DNA from: Chamaea fasciata
Lineage: Eukaryota; Chordata; Aves; Passeriformes; Sylviidae
Length of the DNA: 64,000 nt
Assembly (NCBI GenBank): GCA_029207755.1
Contig: JARCOQ010000006.1
Location: 30,896,522-30,960,521 of the forward strand
Direction of reading: 5' to 3'
Shown here: in pieces, positions 36,201-50,689 of the stretch
Position numbering within the stretch: the first letter of the stretch is position 1
How the letters are laid out: each line of letters starts with the position of its first letter
Translations under genes and position numbers: made by a program
Notes under the pieces: generated by a model
Told to the model about the DNA's origin: nothing
The model's input: the letters and a program-made list of their open reading frames with translations, nothing else
The model's database searches: none

Positions 36201-39200
36201 GAGGCTACTCTGTCCAAGCCTAATTGGACTTTATGCCTTTGGCACTGGAACAGAAGATGCCACCAATGTCAAAGATTCTTACAGATCCTTAGTTTTCAGA
36301 GGCTCTAAAGTTCTGTCAGAGTCTGTCATAGTTTTTCAATGAGACTTGAACAGTGTAAAAAATTAGTCCAGAAAAGAAAGATATTAGATCACATGCTGAC
36401 TTCAGATAAACAAGCAATTATGTATAGGAAAGTCATAGGCAGAATTAATTCATGTATTTGAAGAAGAAAAAGGACTAGGATGACCTCCTAATTCCTTTCA
36501 ATACAAACTGAAATAGGAGTATGACTTTGACTGTATGATTTCTTTTTTTTTAACTGAAGTAATGCTCAGCATAGCTTAGGAAGCATTTTCCAGGAAAATT
36601 AAATACTATCTGTATTAAATATATAAAAATAAATACTATCTAGAGTCTGTTTTATTTGGACCCATACTGTTTATATGTTTGTTGATATTTTTTTGAGGCA
36701 TGTGCAATGCTAAGGAATTTCTTATCAGCTGAATGAATTTCCTTCTTAATTTACAACTGTCTGTCTCCTTTTGTATCTACTGTTGTAATATTGTAAAAAC
36801 AGTGTTTCTAAGCCATTTTTGGTCTTCACTGTTTGGGTGATGGTGACTTGAATGTAGCGTTATTGTTCTGCTAATGAGTCTACTTGTTCCAATACTTTGT
36901 TCTCATGAACATTTCTCAGCTTCATTCTGGAGCAGTCTTTTGTCCCAGTATGACAGCCAAAGTTTCTTTATCCTAAATAACTGCAGAGACTATAATCTTC
37001 CACAGCACCTCTGTGCCGTAAGAAGCCTTGTACCAGACTATACCTGCAGCTTTTCTTCCGACTTTGTTTTTCATAGAATGAACATATAGTTAAATGCACT
37101 TAATTTCTTTTACTACAGCCCCAATTTTATCTGGTCCATCTTTCTACTTTCTGTCACTTGCTTTCTTCAGTGTCTCTTCATATTTTCTATGAATTTGTAT
37201 CCTGTCTTTAGCTATTGCATGGATGCCTGTAGTGTCCCTGAATTAGTCTATTGGTTCTTTTTCCACTGTTGCACTAATCCACTGTTGATTTTATCCCCAA
37301 AAAGAATAAAAAAAAAATTTATACTGTGTATCTAGCATGCACTCTTTAGCTGAGTATTTTTTTTATAAATATCCATTTTCTTTTTTAGAACAGTTAATTT
37401 CTTTGCATCACCTCTTTGATCATCTGATCTTAAACATTGATTAAGTTATGTGTATAAACTCTTCTTTCTTAATAGCTGTGTTAGGATCTTCCAGATCAAT
37501 ACAAATTGTAGTTGAGAGAGTGCCTTAGGGCTGTGCTATTAACCTTTTTGAGACAAATTCACACTGATTATGTGGTTCTTCCACTTCTAGGTGTATTTGT
37601 GAATCTATTGGCCAGAGTCCATTTTCCTAAAACTTATATATATATTAAAAGAGCATATGAATCATGACAAATATGCAATACTCAGGAATGCCCACAGCCT
37701 CTCAAAGAATTTCAGGTGCTGCATAATGAGATTTATTTGAGTGATGGATGCATGTTCCATGCCTAGTTTAGCATGTTTAGGTATAGCAAAAAGGAAGCTT
37801 TTCAACTTCAGTGGCACTGTAAAAATTCTTGAGGGAAAGTATTATGAACTATCCTTATTCTGGACAGTTGCTTCCACTAAGATCATCTCACCTTGGGCTT
37901 TTTGGATCCTTTTACATCTTAAAGCACAGTGTCAGACTGTCTCACCTGAGTGAGACCTATTCCCTCTGTAAAGCGAGTAGCCATAATAATGCAGTATGTT
38001 GACTTCAGTAACTTTAAAAAGCTTGAGAGAACCTCTGAATACTGTGAAGGATACTAAGTTTCTCTGAATCCCAAGCTTTATATGCTATTTATTCTGCAGT
38101 ACTTTAGAGATGAAGCAGAGATTTGTGAATTTGTGTTTGGGGTAAGTCACCTGTTCTGAATATGGCAAATTGCGATGAATATGTCCAATACACCTTCAAA
38201 AATGAAATTACCTATGTAATGTTTTTTCATGATTATGTACTGACAAAATTTCTTACTTAAGTTGCACAGCTGTTTTTGGGTGAAATGATAGAATGAAGAT
38301 AATCATTAGGGGATGTTTGCTTTTTTTTTTCTTTGATTATTCTAAAATGTATCATTTTGAGAGGCATCAGTTAGATGGCAAAGCTAGGGGATTTCATGAG
38401 ACTGATTCATCTGATCCTTGGTTCATCTACAGTATAGTTCAGTACTTCAATATAGCTGGAACTAAACATTTGTTACTGGATTACAGGTATTGTATACTGT
38501 GACCTCCCTCTAAAAAACATCTTAATTGCCAGCATTTTTGTATAATACCATTTGAAACTCCTGTGTCCATTTGTTTCTTTGATCTTGGTACATCATGAAG
38601 ATCGTTCACTAGCGCTACAAGTTCCATAGGTCATGCAAATTCTTTTCACTTTATGTCAGCCCTTTTAGCCACGCTGTTTAATTGACTCTTCTGCCTCATA
38701 TTGCCTCTCTTCAATGAAAATAGATCTTTTAGACATTTTCACTCAAATGACAATTCAAATAATGTCTAATATGTCCCAGAATATATTTTCTGTCACTTTT
38801 TGCATCAGTACCTAAAGCTTGTGGTATTCTTCACAGAGCTGGCCCTAAAATCTTCATTTTGTTAGGTGGAGTGTCATCTCTTCCACCACACTTCCATAGC
38901 TTTCCATACTGTTGAAATCAGAAACTTCACAGAAGATACTGTACTCTGCCATAAGCAGTAGATGGGCTTGAGTTGCATGTCTCCTTGCTAGATTTCTCCC
39001 ATCAAAGAAGTTGCCATTGTTCTAAAGTATTTATCCGAAAAAAGCACTCTTCTGTACTTGCTGGGAAACCTACAGTGGTGCTTATTTACAGGCAGTTCTG
39101 TCTGTTTTCTGTTAAGACCAGCATTTCTGATGATACCTTCAGAAGACTGCAGGATATCTGTGAATAGATTTACAGTAAACTTTACAGGTCTCCTTTAGGT

Positions 39201-40700
39201 TGTGAATTTTTAAACTTCTAATAAAATTGTTTATGTCCTTGTAAACAAGGTGAAATACCAGTCAATGGTGACTATGCATGTGTGAAAATTCTACTGACAG
39301 CCATAAAGTAGTCATAAAATATAGGCTTGGCATAGCTTTAAAATCAGTACAAGAAAAGCTAATACTGTTTGCTACTATAGCTGTGGTCTTTGCCACTTAA
39401 ATTGTAGACTTCAGAACTTTCTAGAAAGTTTCTGTTCAGCTGACACTGATGTTTATACGTTGATGTTAATTTTAAGGGTTAATGAGTGCCTTTGTCTTTG
39501 AAGTATTATCATCAGAGAATTAACAAGCTTTTTACAATAAAACATTAGTCTAGCCAAATGTTCTCTCTCATAAAAGCTAAGTTAATCAGAGAAGACTCCT
39601 GGAAAATCTTGTCCCTGAAGAAAATAACTAGCAGAGCTGAGGTCACAGAGTAAACCTCAGATCAAGACACTAGCATGGCTCTAAGATTTGTTAGCACAGC
39701 TGTAAACAAAAATTTTCTAAAAAGCATTGCAGTGGTCCCTCTGTTTATAGTGCAGTGATTAAAAATTGAAACTCTCATGACCACTTTAAGGGAAAAGCAC
39801 AAATATGGAGAGAGTCTTGTTTTCATTTCCACAGGTGTTATCTACCAGTTTGAAAAAGTATTTTTAAACCAGAGGAAAAAAATGAAAGAGACTTATGTTT
39901 ATGGCAACAGAAATTAAATTACATAGCAATAGGAATAATATTACCAATTTCATGGTTTTATATGTACTGCTCATCATGGATTGACCTTCTATGTAGTAAA
40001 CATTGCAAAGCACTAAAAAAAGTTTCCTCTTAAAAGGGTTACAATTAAGCCATTATGAACTCGGTTTGTGCAATTGTTTATTATTTGAAGTCTGATCAAA
40101 GCAGTATTCCAGAATTCTCAGCTAACCATTCATTCCAGATGTGTGTCAGAGCTATAACTTGTACTACAGTTGGGTAAGACGTGGCAGACTGAAAGACTGT
40201 TTGGTGTTTATATACTCTGTATGTCATATGCTAAGGGAAATCTCTCCCTATTATATGCCTTTTGTGTTGCTCAAAGCAGCACCCCTTACAATAATAATTT
40301 AATTTCTAATTAACATATACATAGCCTTGGCCGCATATTTTATGCTCTCTCTGTATGTGAGAATACACCTACTGATATATTTATCTTCAAACCTGATTTC
40401 AGGAGCACTGAGTATCTCAAAGTGTTCTTTTCAATTTAGTGTCATATTTTATCTATTGTATAAAAATCCAGAGCCATCTGCTCCCTTGAATTCAGCTGTG
40501 TGGACTTTTTACCTTGAACTGAGATTCTCACAGTGGATTTTAATAGCTGTGGTATTGCCCACATTTTGTTGTGTGAAAGAAGAGTGTCTGTGCCACTACA
40601 GAGTTTGGTAGTTTTCTCCTTAATCTGCTTTAAATCAAAAAATCACATCCTTAACTCCTGTTAGTTCCCTCAGCTTTAGGTACTGGCAGACTGCTCTAAG
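30221..40700. other. Intron 1, second part: T-rich, no exon seen
   Basis: Long T-rich stretches produce chance frames of 110 to 135 codons near 31994-33561, with no recognisable domain. A T-run lies at about 35512-35530. A cluster of TGATAAG motifs is listed separately. No RNA gene or mobile element was recognised in this block. Confidence 0.5.
34239..34279 (+). promoter_or_regulatory. Cluster of three TTGATAAGT (GATA) motifs
   Basis: TTGATAAGT occurs at 34239-34247, 34252-34260 and 34271-34279, with a partial TTGATATAG between the last two. TGATAAG fits the GATA-factor consensus. It may be a small tandem duplication or a binding cluster. Confidence 0.5.
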
Positions 40701-41042
40701 GTCTTGTCAGACCCTTCAATTCTCCAGGCTGAACAGTTCCAACTCTTTCACACTGACTGCCTAGGAGAGGTGCTCCAGTCCTCTGATCAGCTTTGTGGCC
40801 CTCCTTTGGACCTGCTGCAACAGGTCCATATTGTTCTTATGCTGGGCACCCTAGAGCTGGATGCAGTATTTGGGGTAGGGTCTCACCAGAGCAGAGGAAC
40901 AGAATCCCCTCCCTGTCCCTGCTGGCCATGCTGCTTTGGATGCACAAGCCCAGGACATGATTGTCTTTTTGGGCTGCTAGTGCTCGTTGCTGGGTCATGT
41001 TGAGCTTTGTGTCAACAAACGGCCCCAAGTAATTCTCCCCAA
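40701..41042 (-). mobile_element. CR1: CR1 LINE fragment, antisense
   Basis: It contains 'ctccaggctgaacag', 'ggagaggtgctccagtcctc', 'tttgtggccctcctttgga' and 'catgttgagctttgtgtc'. These are the reverse complement of the CR1 region just upstream of its 3' end. About 340 bp, degenerate; the open frames over it are shadows of the element. Confidence 0.92.
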
Positions 41043-42976
41043 GTCAAAGGTATTAACGCACCAAGACTGCAGTTCAGAAATACTGAGAGGTGGAAAGCAG
41101 GCACCAGCTTCTCTATCCCAACTTTGGCTTAGAGAAAACAGCAGGAACATTGGACTCACAGGAGCATTCTTGAGATAAAATTTTCCAGCTGAAGTGTACA
41201 GTGTACATCCCTCCTGTACTGTTATGGGCAAGCATGCAGTTGTGAAGATCTGTAAGTTTTAGCGATTTTCTCTTTCTCTCCTTGAGATAAAGGATTTTTT
41301 GTGTTTTGGGAGCTACTGACTGGGAAATAGTTCATTCTGTCCTCTTCAGAAAAACCTGGGTAGGTAGGCAAGGCTTTACAGTTTGCTGTAAGGACTCTTT
41401 TAGAAATTCACTTCCTGCTGTCTGTCAAATATAGTCACCTCACAGAGAACTCACATGAAGTTTCTTTTATTTTCATATGACCGTTTTTGTACAAGTGAAG
41501 AGGACTAAAGGTGGTCACTGAGGGGCTGCTGTGGTTTGGGGTTTTTTTCAGACAGCATTCTTTTCCAGGGCAGTTCCATTTAAACACATGCACATCTTAA
41601 GGATATTGAATGCCCGGTCAAACAATGCTTATCCCTGAAGCTAACATATGTTGAAATGCTTTTGCAGTGCTTAACTATGCATGTCACTACTGAAGTGTCT
41701 GGAGCTGAAAGCCATTATGTAGATTTTTTGTTTTTCTTTTTTTTTTTTTCTTGTCTAAACTGAACTTAAGATTAAAATGTAAACAAACAGTGTGCTGACA
41801 CTAAATTTGCAACAAGTCCCAGGAATACTTCAGTTACTTCAGCTAGCTCTGTCTTCATCGTATTGCAACACCTCCACAAAAGCAGATTATGATTGATGTA
41901 TTAAACATCTAGGGAGAAAAATGGCTTCAGTGCCAGTTATACTTGAGAAAAAGAGGCAAAATTATTTTGTTTTCTATCCAGATCCTCAAGGCACTTTCTG
42001 CTCAAATGACTCGACTCTTCTGGTAAACAAAGTATTCAACATGAAGTTCCTAGGACATGTTTTCTAGCAATAGTAGCTGGAAGATTTCTTATGTCACTGT
42101 ATCTAAATGCCTCTTATGCCCATGCTCCAGTCAGTCATACATGGATTTATCTAAAATCAAAATTTATTCCAATACACTGCATTCCCCTTTGGCTTATCCT
42201 TAGCTGCTTGAATTGTCACAAAAGTCATATTAATAAAGGCAGCTGCTTTTCATCAAAATAAAGTTTGTGATGCTGCTTTTTGAGTACTGACAGGCCAAAG
42301 TTGTGCACATCAATTGCAGTTCAAAGTTCAGAAAGAAATTTCAGCTAAATTTTCTGGGATATATCTGTTTTTGTTGTTTTCAAGTTAATTCCCAGGTGGT
42401 TCCACATTTTACCCCATCTTTCAATATTTTTCATTTGAAAGCTCTTATGAATGTTATGAAGTAGCCAGGGTTTTTCTGGTTTCCAAAGGCAAATGAAAAT
42501 GGCAAATTTGACCATTTCCAGCAAGAAAATAAGTTGGCTGTTTTGTGTCAGTACTGCCTTCCTCAAATCACATCTTTTAAGCTGAATACCACTTTTTGCA
42601 GGGTTTTTTTTTCCTCCCAAAATTTCGAAGAGCGTGACTGTCATAAGGGAACATCATTTCTCTTTAGAAACAAGATGAGGTTGCTACCTCATGGACTGTC
42701 AAGCCAAATCTGCCTGATGTATATGCTTTGTGAATAATATCATTAACAACTGCATGAAGCAGAAAGACTCTTTAGACTCCATCTGCATTGTAGTTATCCA
42801 GAATAGAAAAATGTCTCACAGCAGTATTTTCAACAGTTTAGAAATGATATAGCTGCAGTGAATGCCTGGCAGACAAATGGCTGAAAAATGATCTATGACA
42901 TTACAATGGCTTTTAAATACTGAATGCAATGTATAAACATGACCTTAAAATGAAAATTTAATTTTTTAGCGTACTT

Positions 42977-43037
<61 letters not shown>

Positions 43038-46000
43038 TTTTGTTTGCAGTTGGAAATTTTTATTTGTTCCATTCTGTGTCTCTTCAATTGTTTAGGCTTT
43101 GGGGAATTTAGAAAGCAGCATTAATAGCTCCCAAAATACTGGATATGTCAAGTTGTATAGGGATGAGAGAAAACAGCTGCTGTAAAAATGTCAAGGAGTC
43201 AATCTGCCTCTTATCCTACCTAACACAGGATCAGCTCTACTAACATGACCCTGAAAAAGGATCTTCTCAGTCAATTCATTACTGGATTTCAAAATCTTCC
43301 TGCTTAATTCTGTGCTGTATAAGGTTATGGAGTAAAAAATGAGTTTACATCTATGCATACAGGAAGTACTTTCTCATTCTCTTCAGAGTTGTTTCTCTTC
43401 CTTCTGCTAATGACTTGAAATTGACGAAGAGAACTCAAAAGTATCACCATCAGTTTGTGAGGAGCCTATCTTTGTCACATATCTGTGAGGCATACAAAGA
43501 CTAAAAATGCATAATCACTTTTCCAATAACATAATATGAGAAATATACAGTTGCCCTTTATCCTTCACCCAAGACTTCATGAAGAAAATTCTCAAGAGAT
43601 TTTGACCAGTTAGAAATTTGCTTTGGATCCTGTGAATCATCTTGTTGAGCTTTATGGCAAAAAAGGTTGGCATATGTTGAAATGTTTAAGGTTTTTGAAG
43701 GCAAAATCTTTAATTTTAAATTATATTAGGGGTTTTTTTTGCTTCCAGATAGATTATAATTTCGTGAATAAGAAAAAAATCACTTTCAATATCTTTTTGA
43801 TTAAAAAAATAAGATTTTTTTCCTATAACTTGAAAGCAGCAAGATATATGAAGTTTCCCTACTTGTGTGTTGAAACCGATCTTCATCGTGCTGAAGATTA
43901 GCTTGTCTTTTTTTTTCCCCTGAAAGTTGTTTCCAGCACCCTACTGATGTTAATGATGCATTACTCTTTCAGAATTCTCACAGCCTAATTATGAAAGCTG
44001 GGTAAGTTTGATATATTGCCAAATTCACTTTCAGGTTCTGTTTCTTTTTTCCTTGTTTGGTCTTGTAGAATTTCTTTCTTTGTAAACATGTCCAGGAAAA
44101 GCACCTTGGTCTGTCGATATTTGAGTAATGATAAGAAGACCCAGCCTTGGATAATACACAAGTCATAGTCTAGAACAGCTCAGTGTGCTTTTTTGCAGGC
44201 ACCATCTAAAAAAATTACATTAAAAAAGGGGAAAAATATTTTTGATTGTTTTTCATTCTGCTGAGGATAGAAAGGGTAAATGCTGTTTCTTCTGTTGCAA
44301 TTTCTGAGAGATTTAATCTGTTTTGTGCATAAGGTAAACAAATTAATATCTCTAGAAGAAAAGTTTAATTTTCTACCTAACAAGTTCTACATATTTTTTT
44401 ACTGATTATAAGCTCAAAAAAAAAAGTCTTTCAACCTTTTCACATGTCTTGATACCTTTCTTACATAAAGTCCTCATTTTATTAGCCATGATTTTAATGA
44501 CAGTTCTTCTGGAAGAAAAACTGTGTAACAATTCCTCGGTAGATATTTCTAATATTATTTAATCTTTTTTCATCTTCTGAAATCTAATTTCAGGCATTCT
44601 CTTTTGAAAAAGTTTTCCATCAAATTATGAAATTATAACTCTCTATATTTAATTGAATCTGAATTTATTTCAAAGGCAGCATTAAGATGATGAAGTAAAT
44701 TTTGCTTGACCCTTCATATTTGGAAAAGAAGAGTGAATGGCAATATTAGAACTATCGTGAATTTTGCAACAAATCATGACACCAGTGTGAAAATTCAGAT
44801 GCTTGAATTTGACTAACACGTCAATCATTGATGTGTAGATGCAGATTGTAGTGAAACTGGACCCCTGCAGTTCAACCCCTAAGTCAAATTGTTCCTTTTG
44901 ATCCATTTTTGGGGGGTATTTTCCTGATGTCTTAACCTTAATCATCTTCTGATTTACAGTCAGTGGACAGCTCAGCCCATTATCTTTGCACCATTCAGCC
45001 TGTCAGAATTCATTAGCATGCCATCTACAGAGAACTCCCTCTGCAACCAACTGTTTGTTAATTCATCTACAGCAAACTAAGGAATTTTGTTAAAGAGCCA
45101 TTTTAGGCAAAATATTTGACTTATATTTCCTTTGGCACTATTTAGCCAAAGGTTCAACAAACGTCAGGTTTTTACAGCTCACCCACGCTTGGTAAGTTTT
45201 TTTTCTTCTTTAGATTTTGAAAGTAAAGTACATTTTTAGCAATGATTCTGGCAGTGGGTAGATGCTACAATAAAAATCATGAAATATTATTGCATCAAGC
45301 TGTTTAGAACTCTTTCTCCCTGTAGGGAATTTATCTTCAATTAAGTACACTAAAAATAATAAGTTGCAGTATCTTTCAATTTGGAAGTTCTATAAGACAC
45401 ATTACTTGATGTACCTAAGGCATATCTTTCTGAGATTGCTACAGGGCGTTGAAACTTTCTTCTTTTGTAATGCAATTTATTCATTTTTGTTAAGTCTGAC
45501 ATACTTTTATAAGAATGTTTCCACAAGGATGACCAGCATCTTCTTTAACTGAAATGAGCTACTTGATTTAATTCTTATATTGGAATGCCAAATACTTTAA
45601 ACAATAATGGACTTCAGTGTTTTATTTAAGTTTCTAAATAAAATTCCTTTAAAATTTTTTCATCTTTTCTTTTTGCCTTCATAGGAGTGTCAAAATAAAA
45701 CAGTCTGTCATGTGCAGGATTTCTTTCTTCTCCACGAATATTTTCTAGGCCAAAAATGCCTAGGAAATTTCCTGAACAGGAGATACACTGTATTTTGTCA
45801 AAGAACTAGACACCAAAATATCTACAGATTAAAGTAACAATCAAATTTGCTGTAAAGTAGCAATTCAAGAACCTCAGTTAGGAGTACAGTATCAGAGGCA
45901 TCTGTGAAATCAGTGGAAATGCCTCAAGAAGGCTGGTCAGCTAAGACAGAATTCTCCATCAAGTTTTTTCACAAAGTCTCAAATCTTCATAAGAGTGCCA

Positions 46001-49000
46001 TCCAGAAGGTTGATAATAATGAGCACTATTATGAATTTTCTGGCAGACGTCATTTTCTCATTAATCAAACATCTGGTTGCTGTTTGCTCCATTCCCTTAG
46101 TAACAATTTCTGGGTTTCAATTTGGTTACTGGGATAACTACTCATTCTTAAAAACAGACAGTATATCTGAATCACTGGGAGGAAGAGAGAGGCTTATTAA
46201 TTATAACAGAGATGGAACAACGTGAGAGGTTTCATTGAAAGGTATGAAGTTTCATTTTCCTCAGTAAATACACAGCAGTATGGAACGTCATTATGAAGAA
46301 ACCAGAAGCCAAAACAATGAATGTATGCCTATGCAAGTTGGAGCAGAGGTACAGAGGGACTAAGAAAAGAAAAGCACAACTTCTTGCTTCTCTCTACCTC
46401 TTTTTTTTAAAAAAAACTTGATTAGAAAATAAAATAATTGAAGTTGTCATTCTTATTTTTTGCCTCTGGAATCTGGGTGTGGAGGCGTTAGCTTGCTCTC
46501 TTTTACACTTGGTAAATCTTTAGGAAAAAAAAATAAACCAACACAGAAATAAACAAAGGAACAAAAATCCCCAAACTCAACTCCAAAAACCCAAAATCCA
46601 AGGGAAACAATGTTCAAAATCTGCCATTTCTAACCAATTTGGAAAAGTTACAGAAATTTATCTGAGTTAAATTTCATCCAAAGATATAACTTTCACTAAA
46701 ATAATGCCTGAAGAAAACAGACAGACTTCCAAATGTGGACTCCTCTAATGAGAGCTGAGAAAAACTAGGAAAATCCAGGTGAGTCCCATGTACACACAAA
46801 GGCTTTTATTTTAATATAATTGTACAGTAGATTGTAGACTCTGTAGGAATGTCCGTTCAGTGCAGAAAATTAGAAACATTCCATTGCGTAGTCTGATTTA
46901 ATAATATTTACCACTTGCTGAGTGCATTCAGAGAATGGACTCTCAGGCCTGTGAGAAAATCTGGTCACTGTAGTGACACTGACAACAGCAATTTATGTTT
47001 CTGTCTGTTCCCCGAAGCACCCCACACACGCCAGAAAAGGCCACATGCAAAACATCTTTTCTCAGTCCCTAGTCCCATGTGCCTCCTTTTCTCTGTTGGC
47101 TCTACAAGACTTGCCTGTGATGGGTACAGAGAGCAGTCACCTTGAATTGCTCCTCTCAATCTCTTGAATTTGGCCGCTCTAGAAAGAGCCGGGATCAATT
47201 TATGGCTTCACTGTATTAAATATATAAATCTTAGAGGCAAACTTGGATGGGGCAGATCAGGCTCTCACTGCAAGTAAACAGATGCTGGCTATTCCCAGAA
47301 AATATTAACTTTGTAGTGGGGATTATATTGATACATCTGGAGTTTTAGAGCTTTTCCAAAAGTTAAAGATCCACATTATCAATACAAGTTTCAATCTACA
47401 TGTGCTATAGTTGTTTTTAACTCTGATGTGATTTTAACTAATCTGAGATTTCTGAAGATACATCTTTTCCCTACTTTCTTATTTTATAAAGGAATTTAAA
47501 GCCCATTGACCTCAACAATAAAGCATTAGTAAAAATTTCAGTATGGGTTGGGTCTGATATTAATACTTCATTAGAAAATAATTTTAAAATAATACATTAG
47601 ACTTTAGCCTGTTAGACTTTAACATTTTCAAATAAAATAAAAGGTAGTGGTAAAAAAATATAGTTTTTAAATGATAAAAAAATGCATTCAACTCGTTGTC
47701 ATTTCCACTACCAGACACTAGAGGGGAAAAATGTTCCATGTTTTTAGACCATTAAGATGCAAACTAAGCTGTAATGTATTCCATTTTATGCATCACTTCT
47801 CAGAATAAAAATGCAGAGTATAATACATTTGTTATAGATTTTCTAGTTGTAGCAGGAAATGATTAATTATACTGTATTCATATTGTTATTGATTCACTGA
47901 ATTAGCACTCAGACATGGGGCTCATAACAGTATTCGTTACAAGTCAGCTGCCATCAAGATGTGATACAGCCTGATTATTTAATCCTTACAGAGTATGAAA
48001 ATCCATTAAAATACAATGTATTTTAATTAGAATGTAACAACTTTGTCCAGGTTGTGGTATCTAGTTCAATTTCTATGTCCAGATAAGTTCTTGTGACCGT
48101 GTTCATTCACAGAAACTGCATTTTTTCTTTTCTATGAAATATTTTCATGAGCACACAGAATTCTTCTATGTTTGTGATTGTGTTTCTTAAAACAAGTCTG
48201 ACAGTTTTTTTTCTTGAACTCCACACTCTCTATGTTCTGCTTTACCACACACAAAAAAAAAAAGAATACTTAGAGCTTTGCAAAATCAAAATACTTTGAA
48301 TATTCATATTCAAATATATGTCGCAATACATTTTACCAGAAATAATCAGGAGATTTTTAGAAAACTCAGTGGTGTTTTCTCCCAGACAGGCGCAGAAAGT
48401 GGAAATGTTGAACAGTGATGAGTAAGAAGGAGAACAGCAAATGTGTACAAGTTTGCTCCAAAAACCAAGCCAAAAAACGTTCTAGCCCAGGTGTTGGAAT
48501 ATCTTCAGTACTCTAGGGCATATAGCATTATAGGACAGTATCAGAACCAGTGGGTTGTTACCTGCTTACTTTCTTTACATTTGTGTTACACCTCCTTAAT
48601 ACAACCTGCTGTTTGTACTGCTGACAGATGTAATTGAGATTCTCAAAGAAGCCCAAAGAAACTAGATTTCTGGTTGCCCCTGGAGCTGAGGTCTGGGCAT
48701 CCAAGTCCCTGAGGTCCATTTTAGAAGCTCAGACCAGGTTATCCTGTGAAGACATCTTTTACTTTACTTCCTCTGCTGACTCTCAGCATGTTAGATTTGG
48801 CAGAAGGCGTAGGAACACTCTGTGTAGGGCAGAGATGTGTGTTCTGCTTTCATATTGATAGATGCAAGAAACACAGTAAAAGGGAGGAAAGATAAATAGA
48901 AGTGTTGGCCATGAGAATTACTCAGTATAATTGGTTACTCCTTGTCTGAGTGCTACAGTACAGTGAGAAATGATGCTGTGCTAGTTCTACTAGGTGATGA

Positions 49001-50689
49001 AAGATGAATTGACAAGTAAAGAATAATATGAACTTCTACTTGGTACTCATTTGGTAGGTGAGAAGACAAGGCTGCAAGTACACTTGGGGACCATGAAGGT
49101 AGAAAAAGATGATCATAACAAACAAAAAACTGACGCCTTTCTCCAAAATTTTTTGATTGGTTTGTTGTTTATCAGGAGTCCCCAAATTTTTGATGATATT
49201 CTTAAGTGTAAATATATCTGAATATGGAGGAAAAGAGCTCTAAAACCACATTGGTTGGTTTAATCATCTGAAAGAAAATAATTTTATAGAGAGACAGCCA
49301 AATACAGTGTTTAGACAGGATTCCATACAGCTAAATTGAATAACTGTGAAGATTAAATACTTTAATTTATTCTTCTACAAATGTAAATGTATAGAGATTT
49401 TTCTGAAAATTCTCTTAGCAATTCTTCAAAATTCCTGTGCATCTCTCAAATTAAGGGCTTTATTTTTAATCAAAATGGGCAATTAATTAGATAAACCAAA
49501 GCAACACATACATAAAAGTAATACATCTATAATGGAATGATATATAAAAGGGAGCCCTTCATATGTTTTGGACAGCTTCATTCACAATGTATGGAAAATG
49601 TGACTACTTAGCAAGGCTGAAACAATTTCCAGACAATGATTTCCAAAAACGACTAGTTGGATTACCTGAACACATATCCATTGCTGATGCAGTTACTAAA
49701 TATCATCTTCTTCCTCTGATATCAATGAGGCCGATGTATGTTCAACAAGGGGAAAATATATCTCTAATGAATGAGTTGTCACTGAGATTTCTGGTTATGT
49801 TAAATAATTTAATTTTCTACTATTCTATCACATTGATTTCTAACGTTATTAGTCAACAACTTTGTCTATACTGTGAGTTATCAAGAAAATGCACCTAAAA
49901 AAATCAACTTTGTAACAGAGTCAGACTTCTGCCATAAACTAACTTGATACAAAAAATCTTCTCTGATACTCCTAGAGGCCTTTATCACAACTACCTCCAT
50001 TTTATTTCTTCTTCTATATTTATTCCAGAGACAATTTGGCATCATGTACCTGTAAAAAATATAATATATGTGTATGTAAACTTTATTTTTTGTATGTACA
50101 TAAAGACAAGATTTTTCTCCTCCTATGTAGTTGCATAACTATACATAGAAGTTTTTAGATCATTATCCTAGAAGGGAATAAAGAGAGATCCCTATGGAAG
50201 AGACTGCATATACTCAGAAAAACACTTCATTTTGTTCTGTGACTTCTAATTTTTTGTCTCCACCTATTTCAGAGAGGTTCTGTCAGTTGCAAATGCAGTC
50301 TTTTTCCAGTATTGAAATCATAACCAGTAAAACTTTTGGTATTGGACTGTAAGGTATGCCAGTTCTTAATCTCTAGAAACATTCATGTGTAATCTAGAAG
50401 GAACAGGAAAATATATTTTGTTAATCTCCTAACAAAGATTAAGTGCAATTCAAGCTGGATTAGCCTGCTGTACTCAGTGTCAGTGCTATTTCGTAGTACT
50501 ACAGATACTCCTTAATGGCACAAAATATTATGGAGACAATTAGCAGTACAGTAGCTAAGAACTAGTACAAAAAGCCAAAATGAAAAATCTGGTATAGTCT
50601 CTAGTTTCCTATGTTGCATCTACAGTGTTCTTTTCTTTCCTGTTGCAGCAGTGTAGCATATATACATGGTCCTCTAATACCAGCCAATT
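41043..50689. other. Intron 1, third part: no exon seen
   Basis: AT-rich sequence with a long (AT)n array at 42980-43033 and an A/C-rich patch at about 46525-46610. A 111-codon frame at 49563-49898, with TATATAAAAGG just before it, is discussed as a finding. No RNA gene was recognised. Confidence 0.5.
42980..43033. repeat. (AT)27 microsatellite
   Basis: An uninterrupted 54-base AT array. Such arrays are self-complementary and usually length-variable between individuals. Confidence 0.97.

Noticed and set aside
40704..41231. Open frames on both strands
   Set aside because: They overlie an antisense CR1 fragment and its right flank and are not genes.
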